64,000 nt of DNA from NCBI RefSeq assembly GCF_020880695.1, contig NZ_JAJIWO010000001.1:124001-188000 (forward strand). The letters run 5' to 3'. Position 1 is the first letter of the stretch; every line of letters begins with the position of its first letter. Both the position numbers and the translations under genes were made by a program. Positions 44,862 to 53,273 of the stretch are shown piece by piece. This stretch comes from Mucilaginibacter sp. UR6-11 (GTDB lineage Bacteria; Bacteroidota; Bacteroidia; Sphingobacteriales; Sphingobacteriaceae). Below the pieces are notes generated by a model that was not told where the DNA came from, made no database searches, and saw only the letters and a list, made by a program, of their open reading frames with translations.

Positions 44862-45767
44862 TTATGTTTTTTTAATTATTGATTTTTGAAGGTCTGCAAT
44901 AGGTTTATACGGCCCGAACTTATGCTGCTGTTCGCTAAATTTATCAGCATAGGGCCCAAACGGAAAATCCACAGGCTTCCTGCGCTGGTCTTTCCAATCC
45001 TGATGCTGATCAAAGTGCGGGCGCGGTTGTGAGTTTACAAATGCCGCAACGTTCCAGGCCTCCTCATCGCTTAACTGAGGTTTTTTGTACGTGGTGCCAA
45101 AGGGCATATTACTTTTCACAAAAGCTGCAAAAGTGATTATGCGGTACAAACCGGCCCCATCGTTGTAACTATTGGGTCCCCACAATGGCGGATAGATATA
45201 TGCTATTTTATCTGCCGAAACCAGGCCCTGGCCATTAGCGCCATGGCAAGCCTGGCATTTTTGCATAAACACCGTTTCACCCTTTAACGGACTAGCCGCC
45301 CGTTGCATATAGGCCAGCTTTAGCACACTGCTGCCTGCCGGTTTTTGCCCTTTTGGCACATTCTTACCCAACCACCTAATATAGGCAACCATCGCTTTCA
45401 TTTCGCGGCTGGTGGTATCAAGCGGTTTACCGTTTAGGCTTCGTTGTAAGCAACCATTAATTCGCCCGGCTACTGACATTACGTTGCCGGTACGCGGCAT
45501 ATATTGCGGATAATTAGCTGCCGTAGCAATCAGGTTTAACCCGTAAAACTTCGTTCCGGCGTCGTTATGGCAGTTTTGGCAATTCATGCCGTTGGTTAGG
45601 TGTGCAACCTTACCGTTTGGCCCAAGATAGTATGCCGTACGCACTATCAGGTCTTTGCCGTATAATATTTCTGCAGTTATTTTCGGAGATGGTGCCTGGC
45701 TTAACGACTGCACAGTGATTAACCCGCCTGTCAGAATAACAATAATAAATAAAGACTGCCTCATCAT
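44862..45767 (-). CDS. TsdA-like dihaem cytochrome c (thiosulfate dehydrogenase family)
   Basis: The 301-residue periplasmic protein has a signal peptide and two haem sites, C63-C66-H67 and C171-C174-H175. Between them, C106 sits in RINGCLQRSLNG, which corresponds to the cysteine that ligates haem 1 in TsdA enzymes. The first haem is followed by NDAGTKFYG, and the C-terminal FGPYADKFSEQQHKFGPY block also matches TsdA. TsdA oxidises thiosulfate to tetrathionate or runs the reverse reaction. It heads a three-gene unit with DsrE and a ricin-fold protein. The family call is good; reaction direction is unknown. Confidence 0.87.
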   Translation of the reverse strand: MMRQSLFIIVILTGGLITVQSLSQAPSPKITAEILYGKDLIVRTAYYLGPNGKVAHLTNGMNCQNCHNDAGTKFYGLNLIATAANYPQYMPRTGNVMSVAGRINGCLQRSLNGKPLDTTSREMKAMVAYIRWLGKNVPKGQKPAGSSVLKLAYMQRAASPLKGETVFMQKCQACHGANGQGLVSADKIAYIYPPLWGPNSYNDGAGLYRIITFAAFVKSNMPFGTTYKKPQLSDEEAWNVAAFVNSQPRPHFDQHQDWKDQRRKPVDFPFGPYADKFSEQQHKFGPYKPIADLQKSIIKKT

Positions 45768-45783
45768 TTAAAAGCAAATAAAC

Positions 45784-45819
45784 AAAAAAAAGCCAATAAC
45801 CCGGGGTTATTGGCTTTTT
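45784..45819 (-). terminator. Strong terminator between fucosidase and tsdA-like genes
   Basis: An 11-base stem, GCCAATAACCC paired with GGGTTATTGGC (45792-45814), is flanked by an A run on the left and T5 on the right. It can terminate in both directions. It follows the fucosidase stop on the minus strand by about 20 bases. Confidence 0.88.
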
Positions 45820-45837
45820 CCTGTCAGCGGCCGAAAC

Positions 45838-47229
45838 CTAACGCTGCTCGTTATAAACCTGAAACTCTGCAATTGAAGGCGTATTTTCCGATCCTAAAAT
45901 TTGCATTCTTATTTTGTTAGCCCAGATGCGGTTAAAGCGGTGCACCTTTATCCTGCCTGTTTTTTCGCCGTCAAGAATAGGTTTCCATGCCCCGCCGGCA
46001 AAATATTCCAGTTTATATTTGTTTATATTTGCTTTACTTTCGGCGATCACGATGGTATTAAGCCCTGTTTCGCGTTTAAAGCTGATTTCATACCAGGGTT
46101 GTTTTACAGCCGGGTTTGACATCCATGAGGTACCAAAATTATCGTCGTTGGCAAAATCACTTATGTTCATATCGTCGCTCCAGCTTGAGTTAGCCGGCGC
46201 GTTTTTCGCCAGGTTTGACGATATGATCGGCGCATCGATATCCCCGATTGGTGCGACCGGGCCTTCGTTTTTCCATATTTTACCAATGGCGGCAAGGCCC
46301 GCCAGCGCATTATCATCAAAAAGCCCGTCGCGGTTTGGCGCTACATTCAATATAAAATTACAACGGTCATTATTCAGGGTGATTAACTGATCATTAACCA
46401 ATTTAGCGGCATCTTTAACCGGCGTTGAAGGGAAATCTGTTTTCCAGAACCAGGAGCTTTGTATAGGCAGGCACGCTAATGACGGCATATAGTTGCTCTC
46501 TTTTTGCATACGCTGGCCAGCGCCCATTTCATAAGTTTTAATATCGGTATAGTACAATCCCTGGCCAGGATACTTGGCACCATTCAAATCCATCAACAAA
46601 CAATCAGGCTGTAATTTTTTCACCAGGTGATAAATATCCTCAAAAGGTACATCATCATAGGATATTCTTGACCAGGGCGCGTCCCAGCCATCAATAATCA
46701 AAGCTTCAATTTTTCCATATTTGGTAAGTAACTCCGTTATCTGGGTTTTTATCATCTCGATATGGCTTGGCTGTATTTGGTTAGGGCGCAGTTTATGATG
46801 CGTATCCAGTATTGAATAATACAGCATCACCTTTAAGCCGTTTGCCCTAAATGCGTCGACATACTCTTTCACAACATCCCTTTTCAAAGGGCTGTTCATT
46901 ACGTTATAGTCAGTACTTTTCGTATCCCAGATACAAAAACCGCTATGGTGCTTGGTAGTTAAGCAGCCATAGGTCATATGTGCTGATTTTGCGGCTTTGG
47001 CCCACTGGTCGCAGTTTAATTTTGTAGGATTAAACAATGCCGGCGACGCTTCCGGATCGGGCCAGTCGGCATCCATATAGGTCGGGATGTTAAAGTGGAT
47101 AAACATGCCGAAGCGCAGATCAACAAACTGTTGTTGCAATTGCTTTAAATGCTTTGCATCCTGTGCAAAAACAGACGAAATACCAAACAAGGTAAGCAGC
47201 AATAGCAGTTGTAATTTTTTAATAACCAT
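45838..47229 (-). CDS. Alpha-L-fucosidase (GH29) with C-terminal discoidin-like domain
   Basis: The 463-residue protein has a signal peptide (ending VFAQD). The GH29 barrel spans about residues 28-330, with FGMFIHFNIPT, TTKHHSGFCIWDT and ALIIDGWDAPW, which holds the probable nucleophile aspartate. A C-terminal F5/8-type domain (about 345-460, ANDDNFGTSWMS and WYEISFKRE) may bind galactose-like sugars. Secreted GH29 enzymes remove terminal alpha-L-fucose from glycans. It stands alone, ends at a strong terminator and has no SusC/SusD pair nearby, so it is not in a classic polysaccharide utilisation locus. Confidence 0.93.
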   Translation of the reverse strand: MVIKKLQLLLLLTLFGISSVFAQDAKHLKQLQQQFVDLRFGMFIHFNIPTYMDADWPDPEASPALFNPTKLNCDQWAKAAKSAHMTYGCLTTKHHSGFCIWDTKSTDYNVMNSPLKRDVVKEYVDAFRANGLKVMLYYSILDTHHKLRPNQIQPSHIEMIKTQITELLTKYGKIEALIIDGWDAPWSRISYDDVPFEDIYHLVKKLQPDCLLMDLNGAKYPGQGLYYTDIKTYEMGAGQRMQKESNYMPSLACLPIQSSWFWKTDFPSTPVKDAAKLVNDQLITLNNDRCNFILNVAPNRDGLFDDNALAGLAAIGKIWKNEGPVAPIGDIDAPIISSNLAKNAPANSSWSDDMNISDFANDDNFGTSWMSNPAVKQPWYEISFKRETGLNTIVIAESKANINKYKLEYFAGGAWKPILDGEKTGRIKVHRFNRIWANKIRMQILGSENTPSIAEFQVYNEQR

Positions 47230-47562
47230 CTTAATTAATTATATGTAACAGAAAAGAGTTTTTATAATAACGGATTACAAATAAAGCATTTGTTTGACGC
47301 GCAAAATTTTGCGTTATAAGCTATTTATTAAGCGATATTGTAAAAATCGGCACCAAATAAAAGACAAAACGCACATTAAGCTGAATTTTACCCATTGCAA
47401 TATAACCTATTTTTAAAACTGATTTACCGTTTTAAAATCGCAGATGCCATATTAAATATTTTTCGCCCGTCGTTTCGCTCCGGCTTTTGGCCCCGAAATA
47501 AGGTTACTTTTTGGTGTTCTCCAAGTTACCGCCTACATTTGGCGGGTTTACACATCATCATC
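47230..47562. other. 333-base upstream region of two divergent genes
   Basis: This gap holds the upstream regions of the fucosidase (minus) and the solute-binding protein (plus). A plus-strand frame is open from 47395 but lacks coding character. No riboswitch or clear promoter consensus was recognised. Confidence 0.5.
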
Positions 47563-48486
47563 ATGTCAGCATTAAAAAACAGAATAGCCGCCACGCTTGG
47601 GCTGGTCATAGCGACATTAACAGTAAAAGCCCAGGATCATCGCTTTGATCCGCCCTGGAACACGCCGCCGCAAAGTGCGGTGATGTTTACCGTAGCCGGA
47701 ATGGATAACGTGCCGGATTTGTTTGGCGATATTAATGACCCGCAACTGGTTATATTTTTTGCGGGCAACCAGTTTATGTGTGTTGATGATCTGCTTGCTG
47801 CTTTTAAAACTCAATATCCGCAGTACCAGCGCATTTTTGCCGAAACGCTGCCGCCGGGAATACTTGCAAGGCAAATTGAAGGCGGCTCGGTTACCATTGG
47901 TAACATGCGCATTACTTTAAAGCCCGATGTATATACCGCCGGAAAAAGCGCAATAGACAAAATGATGCCCCTGTTTACAAAAACCGAACCTTATGCCAGT
48001 AATCGTTTGGCGATTATGGTACAGAAGGGCAACCCAAAAAAGATTAAGGGCCTGGCTGACCTCGGGAAAAAGGACGTCAGGGTAAGCATGCCCAACCTTG
48101 AGTTTGAGGGTATAGGTAAACAAATTGAAGAAGCCTACGTAAAGGCAGGCGGCGAAGCCCTGCGCAAGCAAATTTTGGAAGATAAGGTAAAAAATAACAC
48201 CACCTATTTTACCCGGGTTCATCACCGCGAATCGCCAATGCGGATCTTGTATGGACAAAGCGACGCGGCGCCGGTTTGGTATACCGAAGCATATTATCAG
48301 CAGATGATTAAAAACCCGGTTGATTTGATTGAGATCCCTGCTGACAAAAATGTTGGCGCCAATTATATAGCAGCGCAATTAAAGGCGGCCCCGCATGAGC
48401 AGGCGGCCAAAGATTTCATGGATTTTTTATTAAGCCCGGCCGCAAAAGCTATTTATAAAAAATACGGCTTTGGTGTAAATAATTAA
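47563..48486 (+). CDS. Orphan ModA-like extracellular solute-binding protein
   Basis: The preferred start at 47563 gives 307 residues with a normal signal peptide (MSALKNRIAATLGLVIATLTVKAQ). The mature part has the type II binding-protein pattern: LVIFFAGNQFMCVDDLLAAFKTQYPQ, an IGNMRITLKPDVYTAG segment, NRLAIMVQKGNPKKIKGLADL and a final AKDFMDFLLSPAAKAIYKKYGFG, typical of the molybdate/tungstate/sulfate group. No ABC permease or ATPase gene is nearby. It could feed a distant transporter or act in sensing. The ligand is not predictable; the binding-protein fold is well supported. Confidence 0.82.
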   Translation: MSALKNRIAATLGLVIATLTVKAQDHRFDPPWNTPPQSAVMFTVAGMDNVPDLFGDINDPQLVIFFAGNQFMCVDDLLAAFKTQYPQYQRIFAETLPPGILARQIEGGSVTIGNMRITLKPDVYTAGKSAIDKMMPLFTKTEPYASNRLAIMVQKGNPKKIKGLADLGKKDVRVSMPNLEFEGIGKQIEEAYVKAGGEALRKQILEDKVKNNTTYFTRVHHRESPMRILYGQSDAAPVWYTEAYYQQMIKNPVDLIEIPADKNVGANYIAAQLKAAPHEQAAKDFMDFLLSPAAKAIYKKYGFGVNN

Positions 48487-48489
48487 ATC

Positions 48490-51234
48490 TCAGTCATCAT
48501 CACCGTCCTTGCCGGCCAGTTTTACAGGATACGGTACTTTGCCTTTTGCAGCGTACCATAATATCCGGTTTAATACGTCATCATTACCGCCATCGATATG
48601 ATCGTACTCGGGTTTTGAAGACTGGCGCGCATAATATAAAGCCTTACCTTTTAAGGCTGCTAATTTGGGGTTAATTGTATTTATGGGGATACGGTTATTT
48701 ATTCGCTGATAAACATAATCAGCCGGCCTGTTGCTAAAACAAGCAAACATGGGCAGCGCCGTAGCATCAATAACATTCATTGGCGGCAGGCCCAGTATTT
48801 GTTCAATAGAGCGCACTACACAGGTTTGGTTATAGTTGGTATGCACCGTACGCTGTAACCGGCTGTAGGGGCTGATTACAAAACCGGTGGTGCGATAGGC
48901 CGAAACATGGTCCCAGCCGGCCTGCGAGTCATCTTCAGTAACAAATATCACCGTATTCTTCCAGAACCGGCTTTTGGACAGTGCCTCAACTATGCGGCCG
49001 AGGGCAAGGTCATTGTCGGCTATCATTGCCTCCGGAGTTGGCATACCGGGCCGGGTGCCTACGGTATGGTCAGCCGATAGTGCCATGACCATTAAATTCG
49101 GCAACTGGTCACCGGGCATTTTTTCATAATCATCCAATTCATTAATAAAGGCCGATGCGCGCAGCTGCTCACTGATCCGGTGTTCATCAGAGGCCGGAAA
49201 GTTCTGCGACAGCAGCGGCCTTACCCGTGATATGGTACTGGTGTTTTTAAATTTCAGAGGCTTTCCGGCAAGATAATTATCATAAATGCCTGTCCAGGTT
49301 AAATTAGCGGCGATGTTGGGCTGGCTGGCTTCGCCGTAGATCCTTACGGTTTTGCCATGATCGGCCGCATTGTTCCAGATAAAGCCGTTGCCATCATATA
49401 CCAGTGCATCTTCCTGCACGTGCGGATAGCTTCTGAACCACGACCTGACACTTTTTTCTACATAGTCGGTAACCATAGCCGCGTCTGTCCACTGGTGGCC
49501 CTCGGCCGAACATTTACCTGAAGCGTAATAATTATCCAGCAATAAAAAATTGCGGGCAAGGCTATGTTGATTTGGTGTGATTTTATCACCATAAATACAG
49601 ATCGACGGCATTCCGTCCCCCCCGGTTAAATCACCCAAAACCTGGTCGTAAGTACGGTTCTCTTTAATAACATATAATACATGGGTAAATACAGATGGCT
49701 CGCCAATCCGTTCAGGCATAGGGCGCGGGACCACATTTTTTCGGGGCAGTAACTGTGCTATCTGTTGCCTGAAACTCAGATTAAGGGCCTTTACCTTGCC
49801 GGTATATTGTTGCAGAACTGCCGCATTGGGTAACGGAATAATAGATATCGTAGCTTTTGAGTGATGTGAATTGTAAACTGCAACAGCCGTGTTTTTAGCT
49901 TCGGCCTCTAAACTTCCTTTTTCAATTTCTTTATTGCTCACTCTTGAGCCTTCGCCTTCCAGGTTAGTTACAAAAAGGGTATGCGCATTAACCGCTAACC
50001 CACCGGGATAGGCCTCGGTAGGAATGAACCCTTTTACTTCACTTCTCCCAATTCCCGAGACGGCAGCATTTTTACCCAGTTTTACAACGGCTACTGCATT
50101 ATCAAGGCCGTTAGCTACATATAGCGAAGTCCCCGCCTGGTCAATAGCCAGCGCATTAGGTGTATCGCCAATATAACTTTTCTTGCCGGGGTTCAATTTT
50201 ACATCAATCGACTCAATATTTTGAAGCGATCCGACAGAAATAACCGAAACCATGTCACTATTACCGTTGGCAACATACACAAAATGTTCATCAACACTGC
50301 CAACAATAGCATTGGGATGCAGCCCGACGGCAATTTCTTTTACGATATTGCCTGTTGCCAAATCCAGCACCGTTACGGTACCCTGATTGGTGGCCCCGGT
50401 CCTGGGATCAATATAAGCTTTACCATAGGGGATACCCGCAGTTTCGCGTTTGATGGTATCAATAGCTTCAGGGCCTGCCCAGTTGGTAACGAATGCTTTG
50501 TTTTGGGCTATGACCAGCCCATAGGGTGCGACGCCGGTAGTGCGGGTCCAGATGATTTTATTGGTTTTAAGCCCGATTTTAACCAACTGGTTATTGCCGT
50601 TTAGCACCACATATAAATAATCCGTACCACCCTCTCTGTTGATGGCCAGGTCATTTGGCAGCGCCAAAGGAGATTCACCTTCGGCCTTAAAGCTGAAAAC
50701 ATTTTTTATCAGGATCTTCCCGTTGGTTAATACGGCCTGAAAGACATAAGATTTTGAATTCTTTCCCTTACCGGCTGCCGCACTCCAAAAAACATGATCT
50801 TCCTGATCAATCTTGACCACCTTTAAACCAGAATAGGTACTGGTAAGCCCGCTGTACTGCCCGCTTTGCTTATAGGTCCAACGGATAACCACTTTATCAG
50901 TAACGGTATCAATGACAGCTATACCATGGCGGTCCTCAACAACTATCCGCGGGCTTCCGGGAACAAGCCGCACGTCCATGCTATGGTTCTCTTCCTCCGG
51001 GTCACCAAAATAAATCACCTTACCTGCCGGATCAATGATCCGGTTATAGGGCATTAAAACCGGTAAAACTTTCCGGGTAAGCGTGCTGTCGTCATAAGCA
51101 TCATGCATAATAGTCTGGCCGGTTCCACCCGATCTGGTATCCGACGGTAGCGGATGGCAGGCAGTAACTATAGCTGCCAAACAAAACAGGCAGGCGTATC
51201 TTAAGAATGTTTTTTTATTTAGGATGGGTATCAT
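48490..51234 (-). CDS. Lipoprotein fusing a YncE-like beta-propeller to a phosphoesterase domain
   Basis: The 914-residue lipoprotein has a signal with lipobox AIVTAC. A YVTN/YncE-type propeller follows (about residues 60-480, with VTVLDLATGNIVKEI and VYVANGNSDMVSVIS). The C-terminal domain (about 530-880) belongs to the phosphoesterase family of acid phosphatases and phospholipases C: VLYVIKENRTYDQVLGDLTG, NHQWTDAAM-like metal motifs and FVTEDDSQAGWDHVSAYRT. I chose the ATG at 51234, since the further upstream in-frame start is a TTG. It ends 4 bases from the convergent solute-binding gene. Phosphate release from lipids or nucleotides at the cell surface is likely; the substrate is open. Confidence 0.9.
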   Translation of the reverse strand: MIPILNKKTFLRYACLFCLAAIVTACHPLPSDTRSGGTGQTIMHDAYDDSTLTRKVLPVLMPYNRIIDPAGKVIYFGDPEEENHSMDVRLVPGSPRIVVEDRHGIAVIDTVTDKVVIRWTYKQSGQYSGLTSTYSGLKVVKIDQEDHVFWSAAAGKGKNSKSYVFQAVLTNGKILIKNVFSFKAEGESPLALPNDLAINREGGTDYLYVVLNGNNQLVKIGLKTNKIIWTRTTGVAPYGLVIAQNKAFVTNWAGPEAIDTIKRETAGIPYGKAYIDPRTGATNQGTVTVLDLATGNIVKEIAVGLHPNAIVGSVDEHFVYVANGNSDMVSVISVGSLQNIESIDVKLNPGKKSYIGDTPNALAIDQAGTSLYVANGLDNAVAVVKLGKNAAVSGIGRSEVKGFIPTEAYPGGLAVNAHTLFVTNLEGEGSRVSNKEIEKGSLEAEAKNTAVAVYNSHHSKATISIIPLPNAAVLQQYTGKVKALNLSFRQQIAQLLPRKNVVPRPMPERIGEPSVFTHVLYVIKENRTYDQVLGDLTGGDGMPSICIYGDKITPNQHSLARNFLLLDNYYASGKCSAEGHQWTDAAMVTDYVEKSVRSWFRSYPHVQEDALVYDGNGFIWNNAADHGKTVRIYGEASQPNIAANLTWTGIYDNYLAGKPLKFKNTSTISRVRPLLSQNFPASDEHRISEQLRASAFINELDDYEKMPGDQLPNLMVMALSADHTVGTRPGMPTPEAMIADNDLALGRIVEALSKSRFWKNTVIFVTEDDSQAGWDHVSAYRTTGFVISPYSRLQRTVHTNYNQTCVVRSIEQILGLPPMNVIDATALPMFACFSNRPADYVYQRINNRIPINTINPKLAALKGKALYYARQSSKPEYDHIDGGNDDVLNRILWYAAKGKVPYPVKLAGKDGDDD

Positions 51235-51357
51235 ACAACAATAATATAACAATGGTAACAGCAACTATTTTTTGGTGTCGGATGCGGCGCGAGCCTTCTC
51301 TTTTATCACGATATAAATCGTAAAAGGGCAACATTACTCAAAAGTACAATTAAACAC

Positions 51358-51388
51358 TTTACCCTTCATTACGTTATTGTTATATTTA
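51358..51388 (+). promoter_or_regulatory. Probable promoter of cardiolipin synthase gene
   Basis: TTTA (51358-51361), 19 bases, then TATATTTA (51381-51388): one mismatch per element against the Bacteroidota consensus. The start codon lies 33 bases downstream. Confidence 0.5.
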
Positions 51389-51421
51389 AAAAATGTCGAA
51401 ACACCTTAATCCATTCAACTG

Positions 51422-52858
51422 ATGCACTGGTATATTATCAGCGCGCTGTATCTCTTATTAGTTCTTTTCGTTTGCGGAAAAGTTCTTTATGATATCCGCT
51501 CTACGAGTAAAACTTTTGCCTACCTGCTGGTCATCATCCTGATGCCGGGTATCGGCATTATTATTTATTTTGCCGTAGGGGCCAATTATCGCAAAAACAA
51601 ACTTTATAGTAAAAAGATCATCAGTGATAAAAAATTGCTGGCCGAGGTGCGCGAAAAAATCGTCCGGGAATCTGAAAAAGCACTAAATACAGGCGAGGCG
51701 GAGGTCAAAAATCATAAAAAACTGGCGCGGTTACTGTTAAATGATCACAGCCCGCTCACCGGCAACAACGAGGTTAAACTACTGCTGAATGGTGAACAAA
51801 AATTCCCCGAGGTGATCAAAGCTTTAAAGGCCGCAAAGCATCATATCCATATTGAGTATTATATTTTCGAAAACGATAATATCGGCAATCAAATTAAAGA
51901 TCTACTTATCCAGAAAGCAGGCGAAGGTGTCCACGTCCGGTTTATTTATGATGATTTCGGAAGCCGCTCTATACGTAAAGATTTTGTCCGGGATTTAAAA
52001 GAAGGTGGTGTAGAGGCCTATCCATTTTACCAGATATGGTTTATTGCGTTGTCTAACCGCACCAATTACCGCGATCACCGCAAAATCATAATCGTTGACA
52101 GTTGCACAGCTTTTGTAGGCGGTATTAACATAAGCGACCGCTATATCAATAACGACCCCAAACAACTGTACTGGCGCGATACCCATGTAATGATCAAGGG
52201 GCCCGGCGCCTATTACCTGCAGTATTTATTTATTTGCGACTGGAACTTTTGCGCCGGCAAAAAGCTTCCGGTAGTACCGGAATATTTTTGTTCTGAAAAG
52301 ACCGGTGGCAAATCCATTGTTCAGATTGCCGCCAGCGGGCCGGATTCTGATACGCCAACCATCATGTATTCGCTGCTGGAAACCATCGGCATGGCGCAAA
52401 CGGAGTTGCTCATTACTTCACCCTATTTTATTCCCGGCGAGCCGATCCTGGACGCGCTCTGCGTTGCCGCAATGAGTGGGGTCAAGGTTAAATTATTGGT
52501 ACCATATAAGTCGGATTCATGGCTGGTTAACGCCGCCGCCCGCTCTTATTATGGCGTATTACTTGATGCCGGGGCTGAGATCTATTTATACCAGAAGGGC
52601 TTCATTCATTCCAAGACACTGGTGGCAGACGGCCAGCTTTCTGTTGTCGGAACGGCCAACATGGATCACCGCAGTTTTGAATTGAATTTCGAAGTGAACA
52701 GCATGATCTATGATCAGAAAATTGCCGGGGAACTGAGCGATGCGTTTAATGAAGATTTAAAAAGTTCAATAAAAATCAATCCGCAACGTTGGTCAAAACG
52801 CACCTTATTCAGGCAACTGCCTGAAAAGCTTTGCCGGCTATTGTCGCCATTACTATAA
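51422..52858 (+). CDS. cls: Cardiolipin synthase
   Basis: The 478-residue phospholipase D family enzyme has two N-terminal membrane helices (residues 3-22 and 32-53, PLDNc type). It has two HKD motifs, H219-K221-D226 in DHRKIIIVD and H396-K398-D403 in HSKTLVAD. It joins two phosphatidylglycerol molecules, or PG with another phospholipid, into cardiolipin on the inner membrane. Length and motif spacing are those of bacterial Cls. It is monocistronic with a plausible promoter of its own. Confidence 0.95.
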   Translation: MHWYIISALYLLLVLFVCGKVLYDIRSTSKTFAYLLVIILMPGIGIIIYFAVGANYRKNKLYSKKIISDKKLLAEVREKIVRESEKALNTGEAEVKNHKKLARLLLNDHSPLTGNNEVKLLLNGEQKFPEVIKALKAAKHHIHIEYYIFENDNIGNQIKDLLIQKAGEGVHVRFIYDDFGSRSIRKDFVRDLKEGGVEAYPFYQIWFIALSNRTNYRDHRKIIIVDSCTAFVGGINISDRYINNDPKQLYWRDTHVMIKGPGAYYLQYLFICDWNFCAGKKLPVVPEYFCSEKTGGKSIVQIAASGPDSDTPTIMYSLLETIGMAQTELLITSPYFIPGEPILDALCVAAMSGVKVKLLVPYKSDSWLVNAAARSYYGVLLDAGAEIYLYQKGFIHSKTLVADGQLSVVGTANMDHRSFELNFEVNSMIYDQKIAGELSDAFNEDLKSSIKINPQRWSKRTLFRQLPEKLCRLLSPLL

Positions 52859-52986
52859 GTTTAATGAGTATTTTAATGTTAAACTGTTAATTTACTTAAA
52901 TACAGCATTTACCTGATTATAAATAAAATAAGATTATAAACGTCGCGTTATTGCGAAATTTTAAAAGAATTTTAGGACTGTAAATC

Positions 52987-53028
52987 ATTTCTGTATTTAA
53001 TACAGAAATAAATTTTTGACTATACTTG
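52987..53028 (+). promoter_or_regulatory. 23-bp palindrome over a putative promoter of the CHC2-helicase operon
   Basis: The arm ATTTCTGTATT (52987-52997) is repeated as its exact reverse complement at 52999-53009 around one central base. A TTTA at 52996-52999 and TATACTTG at 53021-53028 (21 bases apart) could be -33 and -7 elements, which places the palindrome on the -33 box. A related half-site, AAATACAG, occurs about 90 bases upstream. This is what a dimeric repressor site would look like. Confidence 0.6.
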
Positions 53029-53054
53029 CCGGCGTTATTACTGCTAATTTCTAC

Positions 53055-53273
53055 ATGTCTGTTACTTCATCCAATCTTGTGAATCTTGCCGCCAAATATA
53101 TGATCCTTAAAGAAAGCCGCCGGAGTTTACGGGGGCAATGTCCTTTCCACGAAGATGCCGGAGAATCGCTGATGATCTCGCCGGATAAAAACATATTTAA
53201 GTGTTTTGGCTGCGGCAAAGAAGGCGGTCCGGCTGAATTTAAATTTGCTATCGAGCAGCTGAACAAAGCATGA
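53055..53273 (+). CDS. Stand-alone CHC2 zinc-finger protein (primase-type)
   Basis: The 72-residue protein is just the zinc-binding domain found at the N-terminus of DnaG primases. Ligands are C29, H32, C50 and C53 (CPFH and CFGC), with the typical SLMISPDKNIFKCFGCGKEGG strand-loop. The primase catalytic (TOPRIM) part is absent, and no truncation is apparent since the next gene starts at once. In DnaG this domain recognises single-stranded template DNA. I chose ATG 53055; an upstream TTG adds 13 unlikely residues. Its stop overlaps the helicase start by four bases, so the two are coupled. Confidence 0.87.
   Translation: MSVTSSNLVNLAAKYMILKESRRSLRGQCPFHEDAGESLMISPDKNIFKCFGCGKEGGPAEFKFAIEQLNKA

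Noticed and set aside
47395..47562. Longer solute-binding protein starting 56 codons upstream
   Set aside because: The extension has no coding character and would bury the normal signal peptide that starts at 47563.
52987..53009. E. coli-type LexA box
   Set aside because: CTG and CAG are separated by 9 bases, not 10, and LexA sites are not of that form in Bacteroidota as far as I know; kept only as an unspecified operator.
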